From Verrucomicrobiota bacterium (GTDB lineage Bacteria; Verrucomicrobiota; Verrucomicrobiae; Limisphaerales; UBA11358): DNA of 64,000 nt. The stretch covers positions 11,621-75,620 of the forward strand of contig JACZKP010000177.1 in NCBI GenBank assembly GCA_014860005.1, given 5' to 3'. Shown here one piece after another: positions 39,242 through 48,262 of this stretch. The notes below the pieces were generated by a model that was not told where the DNA came from, searched no databases, and was given only the letters and a program-made list of their open reading frames with translations. Within the stretch, counting starts at the first letter, position 1; each line of letters begins with the position of its first letter. The translations under genes were made by a program, and so were the position numbers.

Positions 39242-42200
39242 ATGCCAACGACTGGACAAAAGCAAATGATTCCGTGGAAGCGTTTTTGGTGTCCCTTCGG
39301 CGGGCCGATTCATGTTGGCGATCAGCTGCAGGGATTTCTCACCGACCCCGAAGGCGAATTCACCAAGCTCTACAATCCCGAACTTTTCACGCTGGATCAG
39401 TTGGCGACGGAATCCTGCCTGATTCTTTGCGGCGACCCCGGCATTGGCAAAAGCACGGTGATTCAGCAGCACAAGGACGCGCTAAAATCTTCGCTGGGTG
39501 AACGCGGGAACTTCATCCTGATTGATTTTCGGGATGTTCCCAGCGAGTCAGCTTTCACGCGCTGGACAGTTGATTCGCCCGATTGGCAAAGGTGGCGGGC
39601 TTCGACAGACAAGCAGCTTCTCGTCGTTGATGGAGTGGACGAAGGGTTGGTGAAGATTCCGGGTTTCGTCAGTTTCTTGGCAGCGTCACTTCGTAACGAA
39701 CCGCTTGACCGGCTGAAACTCATCCTTGCGTGCCGCTCCGCCGAATGGCCGGTAAACGAAGGGCCGCAACTCATCTCGCTTTTTGGTAATTTCGAGAAGC
39801 CACCCATCTACGAACTGTGTCCGTTGCGGCAGTGCGATGCGGAACTGGCGGCGGAAAAGAACGGACTCAAACCTCACGACTTCATTCAAAGCGTGTATCA
39901 GCAAAAGGTCGTCGGGATGGCTGCGCTGCCGACGACGCTGTTCTTCCTGCTCGACGAGTTTCGCGAAGGCGGTGGATTCAGCGGCACGCATCGCCAGCTT
40001 TACGAGCGCGGTTGCGAGCGGATGTCGCGGGAGATTGACGCGCGCCGCACCGAGGCCTTGCGACAACTTCGCAAAACGGAGCGTGTCTCATCGCCGCAGG
40101 AAATTTATGAGGCTGCGAGTCGTCTGGCTACACTGCTTCTTGTTTGCGGCAAATCGGCCATTCACACCGGAAAGCTTGAGGATGCTGACGCAGCCAGTGA
40201 TTTGCATGTCAGTCAGGCTGCCGATTCGACTCTGACGGAAGACGTGATGCGTGATGCCATTGCATCTGCCCTTTTCACTTCACGCGGGCCGAGTCGGTTT
40301 GGTTTCGCTCACCAGACTTTTGCCGAGTGTCTGGCCTCGCAATTTCTGTCGCGCCTGCCGCTCGCTCAAATCCGCAGCGCCCTGTGTGCGCGTGACGGTC
40401 AGCAAGAGCACGTCATCCCGCAGTTGGCTGAAACCGCTGCGTGGGTCGCGGGCGTACGGGAAGATTTTTTCGATTACCTTTGCCAAATTGAGCCGGAGGT
40501 GCTTTTGCGGAGCGACGTGTCCAAAGTCCAGAACCACCGCAAAACCGCATTGGTGGAGGCGGTCTTGGAGAAGGTAAAGCGCGCCGAACTATTTGACGAC
40601 CGGAACATCAGCCGTTTCTTTGACGCCCTCAAACATCCGGGGCTCGCTGCCCAGCTTCAGCCATTCATCACGAACAAAACGCTGCACACGGTAGTGCGGC
40701 GGATGGCGATGAGTATAGCCGGCGACTGCAAAGAAGCTGAGCTTACAGATGTGCTGTTTGCCGTGCTCCACGACACCTCCGAAGCGCAGCATCTCCGGGA
40801 TCAAGCGGCTCGCGAGCTTGAAGTATTGATTCCTGCAGCGCGGCTGCACGAACTGATTCCACTCGCTCTCGGACAAGTGGGGGCTGACCCCGATGAGGCC
40901 ATACGCGGCTGTGCCATCCGCAAACTTGTTCCGGCTGTCTGGACTGTTTCGCAAGCGCTGGTGGCTATCCGTGCTCCGCGTAATACTAATTTCTTCGGTT
41001 CATATTGGGCACTCTTACACTATGACTTGCCGCGCCATCTAACTGAAGCCGACTTGCCCTTGGTGCTGGGTCGCATGATTCGTTGGACGAATTGCTTGGA
41101 TACACTGAGTTGGTTTGAGAAACTGGCGCAGACGGCGTTCATGATGGCACTAAAAAACCTCCACAAGCGTAGCATCCGAAAAATAGCAGTTCGACTTTGG
41201 GTCGTGAAAACCCAGCGCCATCATCCGCTGCCAAACTCGAAAGAATCACCGGTCACCAAGCTGTTTGAATCCGACGTGAATCTGCGGCGTGAGTTTGTTG
41301 CCGCTATTGTCAATGACCCGGCAACGCCGTCTGATGATTTTTACGTCGTCAATGGCCTTCGCGTTTCCATTTTCCTCAGCAGCGATTTCGACTGGGCTTT
41401 GAATCAAATCGCGCAATGCCCACTTGATCGGCGCGCGGCTTGGGCTACTCTGATTTCATTCGCCAGCCGACCAGACACCACCTGCGCGTGTTGGGACTTA
41501 TTCCTCCAGCGCATCGAGGAGATTCCCGAATTGAGAGCAAAGTTCGAGTGGTTGCGGGCTTGGGATTTAGACGAGCAGATGGCACGCAACGCCAAGACTC
41601 AATGGTTGAAAAACCAGCGATTGATGAAGCAGCTTGAGCGGCCAAGAGAGAAACTGGATGTCGAAGCGCTGACGAAGGCTGCCCTCACCGACATCGCTAC
41701 GGGAAAGACATTTCGTTGGATACACCTTTGCGACCTGCTGTCTCTGGAGAAGAATCAAACTCAGGTGATGCATCCACTTGAACACGATCTGACTGAATTT
41801 CCAGGTTGGAAAGTCGCTGACGAATCGCGACGAACCGACATTCGCGCCGCCGCCCGCAAATTCCTTCTCAATCACAGCGATGGCCATACAGAGACCGGCG
41901 CACGAACGAATTACTCTGATCCTGGCTACATTGCCATTTGGTTTCTTCGGGACGAAGTGCGGACGGACAGCGCGCTGAAGCCGGCTGTAACGGCCAAATG
42001 GATGGAAGCATTGCTCGGGCAGTTCAACAATGGCAGCGACCATTATCAGGAAACTGCGGCGATGGCTTATGAATTGAATCCCGATGTAACGATTAAAAGC
42101 TTTCTCCGTGAAACGAAGGACGATGACCAAAAGCACGGGCGGATTCATTGCCTTTGGGGATTCAAGAAGGCTTGGGACTCACGATTCACCGCCGCAACGC

Positions 42201-43429
42201 TTGGTTCAATTCGCGAAGGAACACTCAAAGCTGAAAGCATTGAGACGCTGCTAACCTTCCTCGGCGCGATTGCACCAAAAGAAGCCGCCGCTTGCGCACG
42301 CGAACTCCTTTCGCCCGAAGCAGTCGCCGACGCAACGTTGCAGGATCGAACGGTTGGCGTGTTGACGTCTTGCATTGGCGCAATGCCTGCGGCTGCATGG
42401 GATTTTGCGTGGCCGATTATCGAAGCTGACATGATTCTGGCGGAAAAGGCTTTACTCCGTGCGGCACACCGCTTGGATCATGACCGGAAGAAATTTCTGC
42501 CGATGCTCACCGAGCGCCAGTTGGCCGATTTGTATTTGAAGTTGCATAGCTTGTTTCCGCCAGAAACCGACCCGCCGCGACGAAATGAGGCTTCGTTTGT
42601 AACACCACGAGACGAGATCGTTCATTTTCGCAGCGACGTGATCAATACGCTGGAGAGCCGAGGCACAGAGGAGGCCTGCAAAGAACTGTTATGCCTAGCG
42701 AACGCGCTCCCCAAAGAAGGCGTGTGGCTGCGTTGGCGGCTTTACAACGCCCGCCTGAGCAAGCGGCGATTCGACTGGAGTCCGCCTCCGCCCAAAACCT
42801 TTCTGTTGCTCGCCAAGCGCACTGAGGGGCGTCTGGTTATGGATACTGACGATTTGCTGGAAGTGGTGATGGAGTCACTGAAACGATTCCAAACCCAGCT
42901 GACCCAAAGCACGCTGCCGAGAAGCGAACGGTTTTGGCACTGGGACGGTGCGGACAACAAACGGAACAATTTCAGACATCGCGACGAGCCCTTCCTCTCT
43001 GATGAAGTCGCCAGTTGGCTGCGCGATGACTTGAACCAGCGCGGAATCATAATCGGTCGGGAAGTCCAGACGCGCCGAGGTCAACGCACGGATGTCTATG
43101 TTGATGCGGTGGCGCGCGGTGATTCGAGTTCATCCATGCAAACCGTCACGGTGGTAATCGAAGTCAAAGGATGCTGGAATGCCGAGGTGAGGACGGCTGT
43201 GGATTCCCAGCTTGTCGGCGACTACCTGCGCCCGAATGGACTGACGCATGGAATTTATCTAGTCGGCTGGTTCATGTGTGCTGCATGGGAGAAACCGCTG
43301 AACAAGCTCACAAGCACAACGCTGGAACTGGCCGAACAAGAAATCGCCCACCTTGTTTCCGCTTATGACGGCAAAGCCAATCCTGAACGAGTGAGCGGAG
43401 TGGTTTTGGACTGCCGATATCCAAGTTAA
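39242..43429 (+). CDS. STAND/NACHT-like NTPase with C-terminal PD-(D/E)XK-like nuclease
   Basis: 1395 residues. Walker A ILCGDPGIGKSTVI (about 61-74), Walker B QLLVVDGVDEG (125-135) and the arginine-bearing strand LKLILACRSAEW (158-169) define a STAND-type P-loop NTPase. A winged-helix-like part and a long helical region with HEAT-like character (about 400-1150) follow, the likely sensor. The C-terminus carries GREVQTRRGQRTDVYVDA and VTVVIEVKGCWN: Glu1274, Asp1284, Glu1307, Lys1309 and Gln1323 fit a PD-(D/E)XK nuclease. Known Avs proteins mostly place the effector at the N-terminus, so this order is reversed. A single-gene antiviral role is inferred. ATG 39266 is an alternative start. Confidence 0.8.
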   Translation: MPTTGQKQMIPWKRFWCPFGGPIHVGDQLQGFLTDPEGEFTKLYNPELFTLDQLATESCLILCGDPGIGKSTVIQQHKDALKSSLGERGNFILIDFRDVPSESAFTRWTVDSPDWQRWRASTDKQLLVVDGVDEGLVKIPGFVSFLAASLRNEPLDRLKLILACRSAEWPVNEGPQLISLFGNFEKPPIYELCPLRQCDAELAAEKNGLKPHDFIQSVYQQKVVGMAALPTTLFFLLDEFREGGGFSGTHRQLYERGCERMSREIDARRTEALRQLRKTERVSSPQEIYEAASRLATLLLVCGKSAIHTGKLEDADAASDLHVSQAADSTLTEDVMRDAIASALFTSRGPSRFGFAHQTFAECLASQFLSRLPLAQIRSALCARDGQQEHVIPQLAETAAWVAGVREDFFDYLCQIEPEVLLRSDVSKVQNHRKTALVEAVLEKVKRAELFDDRNISRFFDALKHPGLAAQLQPFITNKTLHTVVRRMAMSIAGDCKEAELTDVLFAVLHDTSEAQHLRDQAARELEVLIPAARLHELIPLALGQVGADPDEAIRGCAIRKLVPAVWTVSQALVAIRAPRNTNFFGSYWALLHYDLPRHLTEADLPLVLGRMIRWTNCLDTLSWFEKLAQTAFMMALKNLHKRSIRKIAVRLWVVKTQRHHPLPNSKESPVTKLFESDVNLRREFVAAIVNDPATPSDDFYVVNGLRVSIFLSSDFDWALNQIAQCPLDRRAAWATLISFASRPDTTCACWDLFLQRIEEIPELRAKFEWLRAWDLDEQMARNAKTQWLKNQRLMKQLERPREKLDVEALTKAALTDIATGKTFRWIHLCDLLSLEKNQTQVMHPLEHDLTEFPGWKVADESRRTDIRAAARKFLLNHSDGHTETGARTNYSDPGYIAIWFLRDEVRTDSALKPAVTAKWMEALLGQFNNGSDHYQETAAMAYELNPDVTIKSFLRETKDDDQKHGRIHCLWGFKKAWDSRFTAATLGSIREGTLKAESIETLLTFLGAIAPKEAAACARELLSPEAVADATLQDRTVGVLTSCIGAMPAAAWDFAWPIIEADMILAEKALLRAAHRLDHDRKKFLPMLTERQLADLYLKLHSLFPPETDPPRRNEASFVTPRDEIVHFRSDVINTLESRGTEEACKELLCLANALPKEGVWLRWRLYNARLSKRRFDWSPPPPKTFLLLAKRTEGRLVMDTDDLLEVVMESLKRFQTQLTQSTLPRSERFWHWDGADNKRNNFRHRDEPFLSDEVASWLRDDLNQRGIIIGREVQTRRGQRTDVYVDAVARGDSSSSMQTVTVVIEVKGCWNAEVRTAVDSQLVGDYLRPNGLTHGIYLVGWFMCAAWEKPLNKLTSTTLELAEQEIAHLVSAYDGKANPERVSGVVLDCRYPS

Positions 43430-43431
43430 AG

Positions 43432-43790
43432 ATGAGCCCGCGTTCAATGTCTCCCGTAGTTCCGTCCGTGGAGATTTACACGGACGGCGGATGCAAACCC
43501 AACCTCGGCCCGGGCGGAGACAATTTGATTTCCCCAACAACCCTCATCCGGCTTCTGGCGGCCCTGACCCGTCGCTTCGCGCCACCCTCTCCCATCAGAT
43601 GGGCGAGGGGAATCTCCCGCTCCCGCGAGCGAAGGAACGCGGCGCAGTGTTGTTGCATCCCAAAAAACGCAAAGAAGTCATTGGCGAGTTTCGGTTGACC
43701 ACCAACAACCAGATGGAAATCTTCGCCGCCATGGCGGGCCTCGAAATGTTGAAGCAACGCTGCCACGGCATCGGTGTGCGCGGCATCGCA
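43432..43790 (+). pseudogene. Ribonuclease HI pseudogene, copy 1
   Basis: Starts as a normal RNase [19 protein letters not shown] with the first catalytic Asp. Then about 120 bp of unrelated, repeat-like sequence (CCCTCTCCCATC...GATGGGCGAGGGG) replaces a few codons, after which the gene resumes as AVLLHPKKRKEVIGEFRLTT NNQMEIFAAMAGLEML (space inserted). The C-terminal half with the remaining active-site residues is missing. It lies directly upstream of the MazF-like module. Confidence 0.75.
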
Positions 43791-43827
43791 CCTTGCGCGG
43801 CCCATCCACTAAAGGTAAGGTCCCACC

Positions 43828-44013
43828 ATGAGCACGGTAGCCGAAATCAGCGACGCCATTGAAAAGCTGGACGTGAAGGAACAGGTCGAACTGCTTCGAA
43901 TTCTGCCGCAGCACCTGAAGATTTCACCTGAGGACCTCGCGTGGTCGCGACTGGCCGAACCCGCCTTTGAATTCTGGAACAATCCCGAGGATGCCATCTA
44001 CGACAAGCTATAA
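43828..44013 (+). CDS. Small antitoxin candidate
   Basis: 61 residues: MSTVAEISDAIEKLDVKEQV, ELLRILPQHLKISPEDLAWS, then an acidic end with EFWNNPEDAIYDKL. The first part resembles the short N-terminal helix pair of addiction-module antitoxins; the same MSTVAEI opening occurs in the two antitoxins at 58.6 and 60.7 kb. It overlaps the MazF-like gene by 23 bp. Confidence 0.7.
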   Translation: MSTVAEISDAIEKLDVKEQVELLRILPQHLKISPEDLAWSRLAEPAFEFWNNPEDAIYDKL

Positions 44014-44344
44014 ACGGGGCGACGTCGTTTTTGTTCCCTTTCCCTTCACCGACCTGAGCAATGCAAAGCAGCGACCGGCTTTGGTCGTCTCGGCGGACGC
44101 CTTCAACGCCACCCGTGATGACGTGCTCGTGGCAGCGATTACCTCACAAGTTCCCGCACAGCTCGCTGCGGATGAATTCATGATTCCAACGTGCGATCTG
44201 GCCGCGTGCGGACTGCCCAAGCCGTCCATTCTCAGATTGAGCAAGCTTGTGGCTCTGCATCGGCAACTGGTCATCAAGCGCGTGGGCGCTCTGCCAGTTG
44301 CCACGCTCACGCAGGTCATGGTGCAGTTGCGGCAGCTATTTTGA
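43991..44344 (+). CDS. MazF/PemK-like mRNA interferase toxin
   Basis: 117 residues of the CcdB/MazF fold: YKRGDVVFVPFPFTDLSNAK QRPALVVS (space inserted) with the RPALVV active-site strand, ATRDDVLVAAITSQVPA, and PSILRLSKLVALHRQLVIKR. MazF-type proteins cut mRNA at short motifs. ATG at 43991 lies within the antitoxin gene, giving translational coupling. Intact by appearance. Confidence 0.85.
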   Translation: MPSTTSYKRGDVVFVPFPFTDLSNAKQRPALVVSADAFNATRDDVLVAAITSQVPAQLAADEFMIPTCDLAACGLPKPSILRLSKLVALHRQLVIKRVGALPVATLTQVMVQLRQLF

Positions 44345-44416
44345 GATAGGTTCGGCGTGCAGAACACGAACAGTGAGTGAAGTCCCGCCCCACCGCATGG
44401 AATTGTGGCATCAAGT

Positions 44417-44665
44417 ATGAACTACAATTCAACGCCCCACGTTGAGATTTACACGGACGGCGGATGCGAACCTAATCCCGGCCCGGGCGGCTATGGTGCG
44501 GTGTTGATTCATCCCAAGAAGCGCGCCGAGGTCAGCCCAGTGGGATAAGGGACGCCGAGGCTCTATTGCATCACCAGCCTCCACCTATCCCACGGGGCAG
44601 GCGGCGGCTTTCGGTTGACCACCAATAACCGGATGAAATCTTTGCCGCCATTGCGGGGCGCGCGG
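44417..44665 (+). pseudogene. Ribonuclease HI pseudogene, copy 2
   Basis: A second rnhA-like start: [39 protein letters not shown] (space inserted), then a stop caused by about 75 bp of inserted palindromic sequence (CCCAGTGGGATA...TATCCCACGGGG). The gene resumes as GFRLTTNNRM and is then frameshifted and lost. The insert lies at a different codon than in copy 1. Both copies point in the same direction and bracket the MazF-like module. Confidence 0.72.
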
Positions 44666-44698
44666 CCTTTCGCGTGGATCGCGTATTCTGCGGTGGCT

Positions 44699-45601
44699 TT
44701 ATTTAGATTTTCCTGGAGCCGCGCGACCGATTGTGGCCGGGGCATCACCCGCCACTCTGACCACAAACTCCGCCAGCAGCGCATCGTCCAGCGGCAGCTT
44801 GAGCTCCTGCGGACGATACTGGGCGAACAGTTTGTAAGTGCCGGGCCGGGGGAAAACCTGATGGAAGCGAATCACCGGCTGGCCCGGCCGATGATTCTCC
44901 GGATGAGCATGAAGCATCACGGATAAATCATCTTTCACGATGACCAGGTGCATGGGGGCACCCAGAAAGTTTTCCGTGAGCGCTTCCGCGCCATCGGCGG
45001 CGCGCAACGTGAACTGGAGTTGGTTGGTGCGGCCGACCCGCAGCGGTTCAGTGGAGGTGAAACTGAGCTGGTATCCTGAATCGCGGTCGCCCTTCGCCGG
45101 ATCGGGTTCCGGTGTTGGGTTCGTTGCCGGAGCGGCCACCCGGAGCCGCGAGTGACCGAACACGTAGGACGCACCGCGATACTTCACTTCGGTCCACAGC
45201 TTGTAGCTGCCACGGTTCGTGAACGTGTGGCTCACCGCCCACAAACCCGGTCCGGCCTTGCGCGGATGAAGATGTATGAACTCGCTCAAATCGTCCCGCA
45301 CTCCCAGCACGTGCATAAACTTCTCGTGTTCCACCTGTAGATCGTCCACGGGGAGGCTGCGCGGTTTCAGGTTCACCAGGAAGCGCAGGGTGACGGGATG
45401 GTTGGCTTGCGCGTCGCCCACCAGCAGTTCCACCGCCAGACCCTGCCGCACTTGTTCAGCGTCGTAACGGAAATAGTTACGTGTGAAGCCACAGATTTCC
45501 TCGTTGAGTGGGAGGATCGGCACGGCGCCCGGCTGGGCCGAACCGTTCAGCGCGGCCAACCCGATAATCGCAACCATGAGGAAGTGCTTTTGTTGATCCA
45601 T
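44699..45601 (-). CDS. Secreted two-domain protein with repeated His motif
   Basis: 300 residues. Signal peptide (MVAIIGLAALNGSAQ) and two related domains. The first has KFMHVLGVRDDLSEFIHLHP, the second PMHLVIVKDDLSVMLHAHPE, each followed by an Ig-like FTNRGSYKLWTEVKYRG or FPRPGTYKLFAQYRP strand pair. The MH....DDLS...H.HP pattern is found in periplasmic proteins of heavy-metal or copper handling gene clusters, so metal binding is possible (inference). The gene stands alone. Confidence 0.7.
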   Translation of the reverse strand: MDQQKHFLMVAIIGLAALNGSAQPGAVPILPLNEEICGFTRNYFRYDAEQVRQGLAVELLVGDAQANHPVTLRFLVNLKPRSLPVDDLQVEHEKFMHVLGVRDDLSEFIHLHPRKAGPGLWAVSHTFTNRGSYKLWTEVKYRGASYVFGHSRLRVAAPATNPTPEPDPAKGDRDSGYQLSFTSTEPLRVGRTNQLQFTLRAADGAEALTENFLGAPMHLVIVKDDLSVMLHAHPENHRPGQPVIRFHQVFPRPGTYKLFAQYRPQELKLPLDDALLAEFVVRVAGDAPATIGRAAPGKSK

Positions 45602-45723
45602 GAATTCCCCGCCTGTGGTAACAAAACAATTTCCTCCTGTAAACGCTGCTCCCTCATTCGTGCGCCGGGCGTTGCAACCCCGGTGCGGGGATTGACGCGT
45701 CTGCTATCTTTCCGGCGAAAACA

Positions 45724-48246
45724 ATGGCTGTGAATCAATCTGGTAACACAAAATTTTTGTCCCTGGGAAATGTCGCCGTACCGCGGCCTGGCTGCAAACT
45801 GCCAATTACCAAGCTTTCGCGGTGGGTGGGGGTTGGCTTCATCCTCTTGGGCGCCTGGCTCAATGGCTTCTCCCAAACGGCGGTCGTTTCGGATGCGTGG
45901 TGGACGTTCCAGCAGGATTGCAATGGCGACGGCATCAAGGCCGGCACGCTGGAGGGCGATTTTGCGCGGCTGAACTGGGCATCGGATGTTTCCAATTGCA
46001 ACGGCACGCTCAACGTTTACGAGAAGGTCTATTATCGTCCCTGCGGCACGAGTGCCTGGACCCCGATTTACACCAACGCGGCGCACTCAATTACTGGTTG
46101 TCGCAGTATCGGTCATCAATACGTGGACATTTCGATGGGCGCCGGCGGCGAGTGTCGTGATTACAAGATCGAGATTTTTCGCGTGGGCCGGACCACTCCC
46201 GATTCCACCCGATCCAGCACGAACGACGTGGACCTGGCGCAGCACCGCGAACAGGCGTTGTCCGAGGATTTTTGCCTCAGTGATTTCTTCGCCACCTGTG
46301 TGGCGCTGACCGGCGCGGTGGGTTCGCAGTCCGACAACAATTCCTACGCGACCAAAGAACCCGGCGAACCAGACCACGCCGGCAACCCCGGTGGACGGTC
46401 GTTGTGGTATTGCTGGACGGCCATGACCAACACACCCGTAACGTTTGACACCACGGGCAGTTCGTTTGACACGGTGCTGACGGTGTATGCCGGCGACAGT
46501 CTCGCCAGCCTCACGCTGATCGGGAGCAACGATGACATCGCCGGCGCCACCAACCGTCAGAGTCAGGTGACGTTCACACCGACGACCGGCACGACTTACC
46601 GCATCGCGGTGGATGGATTCAGCGGCGCAGCCGGTATCGTGGTTTTGAACTGGAACCAAACCGGCGGCGGTCTGGCAGACTTGATCATCTGGGGGCCGGC
46701 GACGTCGCCACGCATCGTGACGCGAACCCTGTCCTCCAGCAGTTGCGAGGTACGGGAGGGCTGCGTCGTCAGCGGCACGCGAAAGCTGCTGGAGTTCACC
46801 ACCGAGACGCGCAACATCGGGACAGGTGATCTGGTCATGGGCAATCCGGCAACGAACCCACTCTTCCACTGGGCTTCCTGTCACCAGCATTATCACTTCG
46901 AGCAGTTTGCCGAGTTCAACTTGATTGACACCAATGGAAACGTCGCAGCCACCGGGCGAAAAATCGGGTTCTGCCTGGAAGACGTGCGGCCCTGGTCGCC
47001 CACGGCCAGCCCGCAACTGAAATACAACTGCAACTATCAAGGCATCCAGAAGGGTTGGGCGGATGTGTATTCCGTCGGGCTGCCGTGCCAGTACATAGAC
47101 ATCACGGCGTTGCCGCCCGGGAATTACATCCTGCAGATGATTGTGAATCCCGACAACCTGTTGCCCGAATCCAATCTCGACAACAACATCACGCTCGTGC
47201 CGGTGAATATCCCTCCGTCAAGTTGTCCCACGGGATCGGCACCGGACAACGATCATTTCGTGAATGCCATCACCGTGGAAGCCACTCCGTTCACCCAGTC
47301 GGTCTTCAACAATTGCGCCACGAAACAATCCGGTGAACCCAATCACGCGGGCAATTCCGGCGGTCATTCCGTCTGGTTCAATTGGATGCCCACGGAAAAC
47401 CACGCGGCGGTTATCACCACCAAGTCCAGCAATTTTGACACGACGCTCGCGGTCTATACCGGCAGCGCAGTCAACGCCCTGTCCTTGGTGGCGGCCAACG
47501 ACGACATCCTTGCCGGCGTCAACCGTCAGAGTCAGGTGGCATTTGCCGCTGTGGCCGGGACGACTTACCGGATTGCCGTGGACGGTTTCAACAACGCAGT
47601 CGGCAACGCGGTGTTGAACATCAATCCGCCCGCCAATGACGACTTCACGAATGCCTTCGTGTTGTCCGGCCCGCTGGGGACTGTATCGGGCCATACCATC
47701 GGTGCGAGCAAGCAATCCGGCGAACCGGCGCACGCGTTCGATGTCGGCGGTTATTCCGTCTGGTATGAATGGACCGCGCCCGCCAGCGGCCCCGTGGATT
47801 TCAACACCAGAGGCAGCACGTTTGATACAACGCTGGCGGTTTACACCAATCATGTGCTGACCAACCTGACCTTGATCGCCGCCAACGATGACGACGCGCA
47901 GGGCGGCGGCTTGCTCACCAGCCGGCTCAGTTTCATTGCCGTGGCGGGTGTGACCTACCGGATTGCCGTGGACGGTTTCGGCGGTGTGTGGGGCGAGTTT
48001 CAACTCGATTGGAACATGGAATCGCGGCTGGGCATCACGCAACTTCCGGGCGGCGCGCTGCAACTCACGCTTACCGGCGTGGACTGGCAGCGCTACACTT
48101 TGCTGGGGTCCACCGATCTGGAGTCTTGGTTCACGAATACGCCGCCCATTACCATGTCAGGCGGCTCGCATCAATACACCAACGCGCCGGCCGCCAACGA
48201 CCCAACCGTGGCGCGGCAGTTCTTTCGTGCCATCTTGGTGCCGTGA
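45724..48246 (+). CDS. Secreted lysyl-oxidase-domain protein with three Ig-like/PPC-type repeats
   Basis: 840 residues. Membrane or signal helix at about 34-52, then a Cys-rich N-terminal part and a repeat at 195-311. Residues about 320-490 are a lysyl oxidase domain: copper ligands His387, His389 and His391 in SCHQHYHFEQF, cofactor Lys413 in GRKIGFCLED, cofactor Tyr449 in GWADVYSVGLPC, and the following CQYIDITALPPGNYILQMIV. Lys-Tyr spacing (36) is close to that in human LOX (35). Two more repeats (SGEPNHAGNSGGHSVWFNW, SGEPAHAFDVGGYSVWYEW) and a C-terminal domain follow. Predicted copper amine oxidase acting outside the cell; its substrate is unknown. Confidence 0.85.
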   Translation: MAVNQSGNTKFLSLGNVAVPRPGCKLPITKLSRWVGVGFILLGAWLNGFSQTAVVSDAWWTFQQDCNGDGIKAGTLEGDFARLNWASDVSNCNGTLNVYEKVYYRPCGTSAWTPIYTNAAHSITGCRSIGHQYVDISMGAGGECRDYKIEIFRVGRTTPDSTRSSTNDVDLAQHREQALSEDFCLSDFFATCVALTGAVGSQSDNNSYATKEPGEPDHAGNPGGRSLWYCWTAMTNTPVTFDTTGSSFDTVLTVYAGDSLASLTLIGSNDDIAGATNRQSQVTFTPTTGTTYRIAVDGFSGAAGIVVLNWNQTGGGLADLIIWGPATSPRIVTRTLSSSSCEVREGCVVSGTRKLLEFTTETRNIGTGDLVMGNPATNPLFHWASCHQHYHFEQFAEFNLIDTNGNVAATGRKIGFCLEDVRPWSPTASPQLKYNCNYQGIQKGWADVYSVGLPCQYIDITALPPGNYILQMIVNPDNLLPESNLDNNITLVPVNIPPSSCPTGSAPDNDHFVNAITVEATPFTQSVFNNCATKQSGEPNHAGNSGGHSVWFNWMPTENHAAVITTKSSNFDTTLAVYTGSAVNALSLVAANDDILAGVNRQSQVAFAAVAGTTYRIAVDGFNNAVGNAVLNINPPANDDFTNAFVLSGPLGTVSGHTIGASKQSGEPAHAFDVGGYSVWYEWTAPASGPVDFNTRGSTFDTTLAVYTNHVLTNLTLIAANDDDAQGGGLLTSRLSFIAVAGVTYRIAVDGFGGVWGEFQLDWNMESRLGITQLPGGALQLTLTGVDWQRYTLLGSTDLESWFTNTPPITMSGGSHQYTNAPAANDPTVARQFFRAILVP

Positions 48247-48262
48247 GCACTGCGGAGTTTCG

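Noticed and set aside
43519..43640. Insertion sequence inside rnhA copy 1
   Set aside because: The insert is only about 120 bp, has no transposase and resembles scattered intergenic repeats; too short for an IS.
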